Shown here piece after piece: positions 55,928 through 64,000 of a stretch of 64,000 nucleotides of DNA. Location of the stretch: NCBI RefSeq assembly GCF_029784155.1, contig NC_073693.1, forward strand, positions 220,857,770-220,921,769, in the 5' to 3' direction. Numbering within the stretch: the first letter of the stretch is position 1; each line of letters starts with the position of its first letter. This DNA comes from Uranotaenia lowii (taxonomy: Eukaryota > Arthropoda > Insecta > Diptera > Culicidae). Below the pieces are notes generated by a model. It saw nothing but the letters and a program-made list of their open reading frames with translations. It made no database searches and had not been told where the DNA came from. Made by a program: the position numbers and the translations under genes.

Positions 55928-57595
55928 GGTATGCTTTGTAATGCATGAACATGTAAATTTTATTTCAATGAAAATGTTTTCAAATCTTTAAAGCAACGGA
56001 ACTAAAAATTATTAGGGCAACAACAAGGAACAGTTTTGCCTTTGTTTCGAAAATTTATTTTCAAAAATTATACCGTTTTGAATTCGAGGTATTTGTCAGA
56101 TTCTGTCTAAAACATCTGGCTCTGATGGTACTGCTTTTAAATTAAAAAACCATTAAGTTTCGATTACAATCAATCATTGATAACAAATGAACCGACAATC
56201 CTCTACAAAAATAAAAACTGATTTCAAATCTTTGTATTATCCCCCATTTGATCAAGGATTAAGATATGAACTAACCATTCTAGTTTCAGAGAAACAAATA
56301 ACATAAACTAAAAGAAAACACCGGTCTTGTTAAAAGTTAATTAAAACTACACGTGGCCTTCAAAAAGTTGATCATTATGTGGTTCAAAACTTGTTTCGAG
56401 TATCATATAAATATTCTAATTTTTGATAAAAGATATTTTTTTATAAATTTATCTTTTTGTTCAAAAATTAACTTTTGAATCTTTAAAATTGTAGCTGGTA
56501 GAAAGGAAAAAAAAAACATATTTGGACTTAGCGCCCTCAAATAAGTTAAAATTAGCTCGTAAACCTTTGGCACCGCGAATTTTGTTGCCTTGTGAATCTA
56601 ACAAAAAAACGAAGTAAAACAATCAATTCGAATGCAATAATTTAATTAAACAAAATCTCTTTTAAACAGTTAAATACAATGATATTTTCCTTAAGTGCTT
56701 CACTTGAAACACAAACATACTTTGAGAAAAGTATCGATGTTGAATAGTTGTAAAATAATTTCATCAAAAGCACTTATAAATTCTTTACAGTGTAACTTCA
56801 AAGTCCTATTTCAGGGCCATTTCAAGTTAATTTTAACGGAAATTTAATTTAATTTAATTTCCTTCAAATTTTATGTCACGAATCAGGTAAAAAATCTGTT
56901 CATTCGAATTTTTTGTAAATTTTTATTGAATTCGTAACATATTCAAGCTTTATAAAGTGTAATTTGAAGTTTTATGGATAAATTATGACTACTAATTTGT
57001 TTCGAGAAAATAAAATTTTTAAAATCAACTTTAAAAATAGTTCATGGATGAATTTTTTTCCCAAACAGGGCTTGTGAAAGGAGATCGTTTCCTCAAATTT
57101 TAAGAGATGTTTAATTTGTTGTTATTATGCTACAAAAATGCGCAAAGATGATATGAAGATTTGTTTTTAATTTCTGTGTTGTTTTTAACTCTTGAATTAA
57201 ACAATATCACTGGAAAGTTATAATATTAGCCTCTTTTTACATTTCCAAGTGTACAACAAAGGGATCTGAATTCTTGATTTGACTTCAATTCATTTGTTTG
57301 TATATGATCAATGGTTTTTTTTTTAAATGAATGTAGTGACATGCGATACTTGAACACATTTTAAGAGACTTTTAAAATTTCTTATTTCATTTTCACTCTG
57401 GGTTCCGGTGAAAATTGAGATTCCAATTCAAAGCTAATTGACGAGATCCTAGTAGTTTTTAAATTTCATAACTTTTGATTTTCTTACCACACAGTTTTTT
57501 AACGCTTGTATTCTTGCAAATTAAAATAATAATTTCTAATTTTAAATTTTGGGGTGAACCCCGGGTCTTGGAACCAAAACTAAATTTTGATTTCT
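55928..57595. other. AT-rich intronic sequence, no feature seen
   Basis: Long low-complexity A/T sequence. No ORF, terminal repeat or array was recognised. Confidence 0.4.
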
Positions 57596-57700
57596 TTTTG
57601 TTGATTTTCCCGGTTTTGGGTCTGATTTCCCGGTTTTTTCCCGGTTTTCCCGGTTTTTTCCCGGTTTTTTCCCGGTTTTCCCGGTTTTCCCGGTTCTGTG
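57596..57700. repeat. CCCGGTTTT(TT) microsatellite-like tract
   Basis: About ten CCCGGTTTT or CCCGGTTTTTT units in a row. On the minus strand it gives Lys-Pro-Gly-rich frames that are artefacts of the repeat. Confidence 0.85.
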
Positions 57701-57715
57701 GCCACACTGAATAAG

Positions 57716-57987
57716 ATACGAAGTTACGGTTCTGGACAAAGTCGTTCAGCGGAAAATTTCCTTTCGGAATTTTATAAATGGGCACCAAAACTATCAGCTG
57801 GCTCGGTTCCATTCCCGGTTCAATTTTCCCATACAAACCTAAAAGTTCAAATTTACTCATGTAAACGTTACTTAAAAATTCCACAAAAAATCATGGATGA
57901 GTGTTGGACCAAGATAAAGCTTTTTAGACCCCAGGGTTTGAGAAATTCAAAAGTGACCCCAAATCGACTCAGTCTAATGTTTTATAT
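57716..57987. repeat. Inverted partner of 46590-46925
   Basis: Reverse-orientation relative of the segment near 46.6 kb, sharing TACTCATGTAAACGTTACTTAAAAATT-type sequence and the CAAATCGACTCAGTCTAAT end. Divergence is moderate. Confidence 0.7.
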
Positions 57988-58650
57988 ACTTTTTTGATAT
58001 ATTTGCTCTTTTTCTGCAATATTGATTAATTTTTGGAACTCCATTTTTGCTGACTGTTGTTTTAAGCAAAACACCTTCATTTGCCAAGGCATTACGGAAT
58101 GATGAATATCCGCCTCAGATACAATACTTTGGATACCCCTTCTGACTATTCTAATATAATGCTGAACCATTTTTGAGATGATTTTTTTTTTTTAAATGGC
58201 TGATGTGCGTTTGTCTAAAGGTGCGTTGCCTAAAGGTGCGTTTGAACTTACTCCGGTAGTGTCGTTTGCACTTGCCCCGCAGTGTGGGTTGACAAGAGTG
58301 AATATTATTTTCACAATTTTCAGGGTGTAATGAAAATTTATCATAAATTTTCTCCTTTCACTTGAATATCAGTCCCAAACACTCACCTTTCAAAGAAAAA
58401 TCGGATTTGAATGCCCTTTTTCGTAGCCAAAAAAAGCAAAACAAAAACACTTTCCATGTCTAGTACGTACTTGAATTCGTGTGTAATCAAACCATGCCGT
58501 GTTTTTAGTGAATAATTTAAAGAAAGTTTAGTTTTTCTGTGTCAGATTGTTTGTTTGGGCCTAAACAACAACTTCTAGAAGAACAAATATTTTTAAACTT
58601 TTTTGTAACCGAGAAAAGTTGATCGTTTGCACTTGCCCCGGTGTACCTTA

Positions 58651-58968
58651 TGTGTCAAAATTAAAAACGTTTGACGAAGATAGTTCTTGACAGTTTTTTT
58701 CGTAAATGGTATTGATATGCTTTGAGCATACAAATTGCCTTGATTTTCGAAACATAAGTGGCTCCTGAGAGTGGCTCCTGAGACATCTTACGATTCCAAA
58801 GTCTCAATTTGAAAATTAAGAGTACGAAATGATTCCCCAGAGATCGGATCACTCCTTGGTATGCAATGTACCCATATGCGGTCGGTAGATTTTAGCAAAT
58901 AGTAACGGCGTACAATCCCGTAACAAAACTCACCTTTATGCTTGGTCTAAATTTTCTCCAATTCGCAG
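58651..58968. other. Intron end before exon D
   Basis: Ends in a pyrimidine-rich TTTTCTCCAATTCGCAG acceptor. Nothing else is seen. Confidence 0.5.
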
Positions 58969-59167
58969 AAGTAACATGCCGTACGGAATGCCCGGCAGCC
59001 GACGGATGTCCCTGGACAGTCAGCACGGCGGCCATCTGGACAACCTATCCGTGATGGGGAATGCCATTGCACCGGAACTCAAACCCAAAGTACCAACCAT
59101 GAGCGAGCGGGATCTCACCAGGAGGCACCACCCCTGCTACACCCGCAATCAACCGTACTTTTCCTAA
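58969..59167 (+). CDS. Host gene last coding exon D
   Basis: The acceptor CAG ends at 58968. The first base completes the Gly codon from exon C, then the exon reads SNMPYGMPGSRRMSLDSQHG, GHLDNLSVMGNAIAPELKPK, VPTMSERDLTRRHHPCYTRN and QPYFS, and stops at 59165-59167. RRMSLDS looks like a basophilic-kinase or 14-3-3-type site. The C-terminus is short and basic. GC-rich coding contrasts with the AT-rich flanks. The ATG at 58976 is internal. Confidence 0.78.
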
Positions 59168-59173
59168 AATAAA
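59168..59173 (+). terminator. AATAAA polyadenylation hexamer after the stop
   Basis: The hexamer begins right after the stop codon. It may be used to give a very short 3' UTR, or the UTR may continue to a later signal. Confidence 0.45.
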
Positions 59174-60060
59174 TTGTAAAAGAAAAACTTGTTTTAGTAC
59201 CGATGAATAAGTGCATTTGATGTCATCGGAAAGAATTGTAAACAATACTATTCACTCTGCTACACGCAATCATGCAAACACCTTAGAAAACAAAATTAGA
59301 CCAATGGCTAGCGAAAAGAAAGAGAACGTGATTCGTTCGATTTACATTTATATATTAGTACGTAGTCTATAGGATAAGGACAAAAAAATCCCGTTCGTTC
59401 ATTGTTGTGTTAAAATGTTTCATTCCCCAGAATATTTCGGCGGTTAGTCCCCCAGGTTTATCGAAAAATTGACTCCCTCGGAAAAAAGTTAGAGCTTTGT
59501 TACAATTCGGTTGCATTTAATCCGCTAAACGTAGCGGATCCTATTGAAGTATTATTCCAGCATTTAATAAAACAGATATGAAAATTTACCAAGATTGATA
59601 ACGCCCTATTATGTAAGTGATTGCAATTCTTTAGAAAAGCTTTCATTTGATTCGTCAAATCAGTTGACCATGTTGAGGGACGTTTAGAAAATTCATGGAC
59701 AGCAATGGAATCAAGTGCATAATAGGGCCTATTATAATCTTTCACAAACGGAAAGAAATCCTTGTTTTTCTGGCATCTTCCACCATCATCGTTCCAGATC
59801 AAGCCCGCATAAATCAGTGTTCTGTAATGGCTATTCTCACTATCTTCTTCCCGAGACGCTCAAAAAGTTAACATAATGGTGAATGAATGTACCGGAGGGG
59901 GTCAAATGGAAGTATTTTTTCGACCGTGGCGAAGCATGGAAAATCATGGACGAGAACAGTTTCTTCGGGAAGCTGACCAGACTGATTAAGGCAGATTGAT
60001 GGAACGCAGTGCTTTGTGCAGATTTCGGGTGAATTGTCGTGTTGATTCGAATCACGCAGA
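59174..60060. other. Possible 3' UTR and downstream sequence
   Basis: No coding motifs are seen. The end of the host transcript cannot be fixed from sequence. Confidence 0.35.
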
Positions 60061-60500
60061 TGGCTTCGACAAGGCGATGATCTATCCTGCAGGATGTTCA
60101 ACGTGGCGCTAGAAGGTGTTATTTGACGAGCGAAGACATTGATACCAGTCGGCAGATCATGAAACACGAAGCAGGAAGGATTGGGATAATTATTAATACG
60201 TCCAAGACGAAGTATACGCTGGCCTGCGGATCCGAGGCCGATCAAGCCCGCGTGTCCAGTAATAACAAGATCACGGTCGAAGACTTTGTATATCTCAGCT
60301 CACTAGTGACCGCAGACAATGACACCAGCCGTGAGATCCGGCGGCGAGTTATCAGCGGAAGTCGCGCCTACTATGGACTCCACAAGCAACTGCGGTCGAG
60401 AAGACTTAGCGCCCGCCCAAAGTGTAACCTGTACACAACACTCATTAGACCGGTTGTTCTCTACGGGCACGAGACGTGGATAATGCTCGAGGAGTAACTG
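60061..60500 (+). pseudogene. LINE reverse transcriptase C-terminal fragment
   Basis: The frame 60123-60497 has the connection region typical of LINE RTs: INTSKTKY, then EDFVYLSSLVTADNDTSREI, RRRVISGSRAYYGLHKQLRS and LIRPVVLYGHETWIMLEE. It lacks every catalytic block, so it is an isolated remnant. Confidence 0.75.
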
Positions 60501-61020
60501 TTGAGAATTGTCCAATCGAAGCAATCGATGGGACAAATAACAACATACACATAATTTATAAACAAGTATTCTATGTAACCATATATAAGGTAGCGAAACT
60601 TCCGACTTTTTGAAATGAAAGCTTATTTTGTGCTTCCCTTTCAACCAAATTTCATCAATGTTTTCAAAAGCCTTTTTGTTGTATGCGTGGCGCCCGGTGT
60701 TTCACCGTCGCATAGAACTTTACGCTCAGCTGACGTCATTCTGTCAGTGGCCTTATATTCAGAATAGCCAACGATTCTGTTAACTGCCAATTGAGCATTG
60801 TTGGTAAAGATCTATTGCACTTTGCTGGTGGCCAAGAATCGGATCATCGAAACGGCAAACAATTGGTACGGCGGCCAAGTAGAGCACCGCAAGTGAATAC
60901 TTTGCATGCATTTTACTCACATTTATGAAAGTTCCATAGAGAAAACATCTTTTTGTTGAACTCTAAGTAAGTTAGCAAGTAAATTCTTCAAAGGATGTTA
61001 TATGGTGCACTCAACAGGAA
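60501..61020. other. No feature seen
   Basis: Mixed-composition sequence without recognised ORF or repeat ends. Confidence 0.4.
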
Positions 61021-61099
61021 GGTAGGAATGTCGAAAAAAAAAGGGTAAACCATGCCTTAGGTGCCAAGGTCGGGTACATTTACCCTAAATAAAGTACAG

Positions 61100-61195
61100 T
61101 AAGGTTTTTTTTTACACTGATATACGTACCGCGTAAAAAAAAACCGTGTAAAAAAAAACCGTGTTAATTCCCGAAAACCGTGTAAAAAAAGACCA
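61100..61195. repeat. Short CCGTGTAAAAAAAA repeats
   Basis: Four related CCGYGTAAAAAA units separated by short spacers. Confidence 0.7.
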
Positions 61196-61209
61196 TTCGA
61201 ATTCTGCAG

Positions 61210-61672
61210 CTTTGAAGTTCTGACACTTAAGACCTGAGACCTGAGACTTGAGACATAAGAACTGGACTTGAAAATGTAGACTTGAGACATGAGACCTGAG
61301 ACTTTAGACATGACACCTGAGACCTAAGTCCAGGGACCTGAGATCTGAGACATGAAACCTGAGACTTGAAGAATGAGACCAAAGACATGGGACATTAGAC
61401 CTGAAACCTGAGACTAGAAACCTAAGACATAAAACACGAGACCTGAGACCTGAGACATGGGACATGAGACCTGAGACATGAGACTTGAGACTTAAGACAT
61501 GACACCTGAGACCTGAGACCTGAGACATGAGACATGAGACAAGAGGCATGAGACATGAGATATGAGACCTGAGACCTGAGACATGAGCCATGAGACATAA
61601 GACATGAGACCTGAGGTATGAGACAAGAGCCATGAAAGATTAGACCTGAGACATGAGACTTTAGACCTGAGA
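61210..61672 (+). repeat. Heptanucleotide minisatellite (GAGACMT)n
   Basis: About 60 imperfect 7-bp units alternating GAGACCT and GAGACAT with occasional GAGACTT. A long minus-strand frame across it is Ser/Leu/Val-rich only because of the repeat. Confidence 0.92.
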
Positions 61673-62595
61673 CAAGCTACTAGTGTTATTACCGCGAAAA
61701 ATTATAGCTTCGATTACAACTTGCGACCCCTCTAGTAAAAGGGTTTGATATGTAGGTGACGAAAAATAGTGTCGCAACTTCGCTAGTACAAGCTACTAGT
61801 GTTAGTACCGCGAGAAATTAGTTTAGCTCCGATTTCAACTTTCGACCGGTCAAGTAAAAGGGTTTGACTTGTAGATGACGAAAAATAGTGTCGCGACTTC
61901 GCTAGTACAAGCTACTAGTGTTAGTACCGCGAGAAATTAGTTAAGCTCCGATTTAGACTTGCGACCCCTCTAGTGAAAGGGTTTGACTTGTAGGTGACGA
62001 AAAACAGTGTCGCGAAATTGCTAGTCCAAGCTACTAGTGTTAGTACCGCGAAAAATTAGTTTAGCTCCAATTTCAACTTTTGACCAGTCAAGTGAAAGGG
62101 TTTGATTTGTAGATGACGAAAAATAGTGTCGCGAGTTAGCTAGTACAAGCTACTAGGATTAGTACCGCGAGAAATTAGTTAAGCTCCGATTTAGACTTGC
62201 GACCCCTCTAGTGAAAGGGTTTGACTTGTAGGTGACGAAAAACAGTGTCGCGAAATTGCTTGTCCAAGCTACTGGTGTTAGTACCGCGAAAAATTAGTTT
62301 AGCTTCGATTTCAACTTTCGACCAGTCAAGTGAAAGGGTTTGACTTGTAGGTAACGAAAAATAGTGTCGCGAGTTAGCTAGTACAAGCTACTAGGATTAG
62401 TACCGCGAGAAATTAGTTAAGCTCCGATTTAGACTTGCGACCCGTCTAGTGAAAGGGTTTGACTTGTAGATGATGAAAAATAGAGTTGTGATTTCGCTAG
62501 TCCAAGCTACTAGTGTTAGTACCGCGAGAAATTAGTGAAGCTCCGATTTCAACTTTCGACCCGTCAAGTGAAAGGGATTGACTTCTTGGTGCTAT
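61673..62595 (+). repeat. 119-bp satellite array, forward (8 units, A/B alternating)
   Basis: Units begin CAAGCTACTAG at 61673, 61789, 61908, 62027, 62146, 62265, 62384 and 62503, with a 119-bp step after the first (116 bp). Two subtypes alternate strictly: B units carry ACTTGCGACCCCTCTAG, A units carry ACTTTCGACCGGTCAAG. The array is therefore a 238-bp higher-order dimer repeat. No coding capacity. Confidence 0.92.
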
Positions 62596-63184
62596 TGATT
62601 ACAGGGGGTAATCTTGGGAATCCAGGGAATTGAATTATTTAAAGTGTATTTAAAGTGTATTTTTTATATTTTGTATCACGTTTTGTTTTAATAACTGGCA
62701 AAATAAATCAAAACGCGCAAGCAGAAGCTGCAGCACCCAGCTGAAAATTGAGTAAAATCATCATTCTAGAGAGCTCTGAGAGCTGTGAGCCCGTGCGTTT
62801 TTTGATTGTTTGAAAACTTGAACAAGATGCTACAAATTTTCAAAAATTTTTATCAAACATCGCATTCTTTGAAAAATTTGCAGTTAATGAAAATATAACT
62901 TCAAATTTTTTATCCATCCAATCATGAATTTTTATGATTTCAGCTAGTAGAATTTGTTACAGTGTTTTTCAACCCTAAATGTTTTTTCTATAAAAACATT
63001 TATGGTTCAAAAAATATAAAATTAAATTCGAACAAAGCCAAAAACTACTGCAATTGGTGCTTCATGCATTTCGACATTACAAATACATCACAACTGGTGG
63101 AACCAATAATTTTTCTGACTACCTCAATTTTATGTACAATCAACTTTAAAACTTTTTTGTACAAACGGTATGATTATCTGCGAA
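62596..63184. other. Spacer between the inverted satellite arrays
   Basis: AT-rich, with no convincing gene. It forms the middle of the inverted array structure together with the SINE. Confidence 0.45.
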
Positions 63185-63425
63185 AATAATGTTTTTAAAG
63201 GCCATTGAAGTAGAAAACTGCTGCATGATGCACCAGATGTACCAGACGGTATCTCTGTTTAAAAGACATACGTCGTCTACGCCGATTTAGGCTTTGTAGA
63301 CTGAATTAATTACGTTGAAAATTTAAGATTAACATTTAACTCCAATACCGAGATGGGAATCGAACCCATGCCATCAGTGGACCAGCGATTACCGTCTTAC
63401 CACGCTAACCGAGACGTATCTCACA
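63185..63425 (-). mobile_element. tRNA-derived SINE (candidate)
   Basis: On the minus strand an A-box-like GGTTAGCGTGGTAAGA (63395-63410) and a perfect B box GGGTTCGATTCCC (63355-63367) lie ~28 bp apart, the internal pol III promoter of a tRNA-type unit. The 3' side cannot form a matching acceptor stem, so it is not a working tRNA. About 170 bp of unrelated tail follow. The 3' limit is a guess. Confidence 0.6.
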
Positions 63426-63459
63426 ACTAACCTTGAGTTCTGTTTGCTTCAAACACTTT

Positions 63460-64000
63460 AACTTGATTGGTCGCAGATTGAAATCGGAAATGAAACTTCT
63501 TTCTACCGGTAATAACCCTAGTAGCTTGTACTAGCGAACTTGCGACGCTATTTTTCATCACCTAAATGTCATACCCTTTCATTTGACCGGTCGAAAATTG
63601 AAATCGGAGCTAAACTAATTTCTCGTGGTACTAACACTAGTAGCTTGTACTAGCTAACTCGCGACACTATTTTTTGTCATCTACAAGTCAAACCCTTTTA
63701 CTAGAGGGGTCGCAAGTTGAAATCGGAGCTTAACTAATTTCTCGCGGTTCTAATCCTAGTAGCTTGTACTAGCGAAGTCACGACACTATTTTTCGTCAAA
63801 TTCAAGTCAAACCCTTTCATTTGACCGGTCGAAAGTTGAAATCGGAGCTAAACTAATTTCTCGTGGTACTAACACTAGTAGCTTGGACTAGCGAAGTCGC
63901 GACACTATTTTTCGTCATCTACAAGTCAAACCCTTTTCTTTAGAGGGGTCGCAAGTCTAAATCGGAGCTTAACTAGTTTCTCGCGGTACTAACACTAGTA
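63460..64000 (-). repeat. 119-bp satellite array, inverted, running off the window
   Basis: Same unit as 61673-62595 in reverse orientation; CTAGTAGCTTG recurs at 63518, 63637, 63756, 63875 and 63994, exactly 119 bp apart. A and B subtypes alternate here too (TTTGACCGGTCGAAA against CTAGAGGGGTCGCAAG). The array continues beyond 64000. Confidence 0.92.

Larger units (their letters stand above)
41477..58648. mobile_element. Outer TIR element (TSD TA) enclosing a nest of insertions
   Basis: Left end AGGTACACCGGGGCAAGTGC and reversed right end AGGTACACCGGGGCAAGTGC match exactly over 20 bases and more, and both are flanked by TA (41475-41476 and 58649-58650). A second inverted GGGGCAAGTGC-like pair lies inside (near 46490 and 58265). 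The TIR is the same family as the 20581-21517 MITE. Two independent elements in opposite orientation are an alternative, but exact TA flanks favour one element swollen by later insertions. Confidence 0.65.

Noticed and set aside
61304..61633. 109-residue minus-strand Ser/Leu/Val-rich frame
   Set aside because: Translation of the heptanucleotide minisatellite.
61673..62595. CRISPR-like regular repeats
   Set aside because: Units are contiguous 119-bp satellite monomers with no unique spacers, in a eukaryotic context.

Overview
This window looks like the TE-packed introns of a single insect gene. The organism is probably a dipteran, and a mosquito with a large repeat-rich genome is my best guess. 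That guess rests on AT-rich introns, several LINE clades, Ty3/gypsy and Ty1/copia elements, a mariner remnant resembling the ITmD37E group, many TA- or 3-bp-TSD MITEs, 8-bp-TSD hAT elements and foldback elements. No bacterial features were seen.

Host gene. Four plus-strand exons (965-1384, 28362-28444, 40793-41217, 58969-59167) have good acceptors and donors. Their phases join without a break: 1 nt carried over A to B, 0 nt B to C, 2 nt C to D. The last exon ends in a stop followed at once by AATAAA. The encoded C-terminal part is Gly/Pro-, His/Gln- and Ser-rich. I do not recognise the protein. Introns of about 27, 12.3 and 17.8 kb hold nearly everything else.

Intron A-B (1.4-28.4 kb). It holds a decayed CR1/L2-like LINE, then a nearly pristine 9.4-kb Ty3/gypsy element on the minus strand (5095-14490). 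That element has LTRs of about 1075 bp with two visible differences, a 4-bp TSD, intact gag and pol, and a tandem-repeat region where env would lie. Next come a ~150-bp tandem array split by a solo LTR, an inverted-repeat element carrying two tRNA-like sequences and split by a hAT MITE, several MITEs, an RNase H-bearing LINE remnant, and a 1.2-kb foldback.

Intron B-C (28.4-40.8 kb). One Ty1/copia copy (29276-40226, TSD AATTA) is broken by an RTE-like LINE with a 12-bp TSD. That LINE carries an inverted internal duplication, another insertion and a 1.3-kb near-perfect palindrome (TSD GAC). A 1.33-kb solo LTR (TSD ATAC) sits in the copia 3' LTR.

Intron C-D (41.2-59.0 kb). A TA-flanked element with 3'-matching ends (41477-58648) encloses a 4.8-kb hAT element (TSD ACCATAGT), a harbinger-like MITE split by a short-LTR retrotransposon (which itself carries a MITE), and a second hAT element (TSD CAGTAGAG).

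Downstream (59.2-64 kb). There is a LINE fragment, a heptanucleotide minisatellite, and two inverted 119-bp satellite arrays built as alternating A/B units around a tRNA-derived SINE. This has the layout of a foldback (FB-like) element and runs off the window edge.

All boundaries were read by eye. Family names at clade level are inference.
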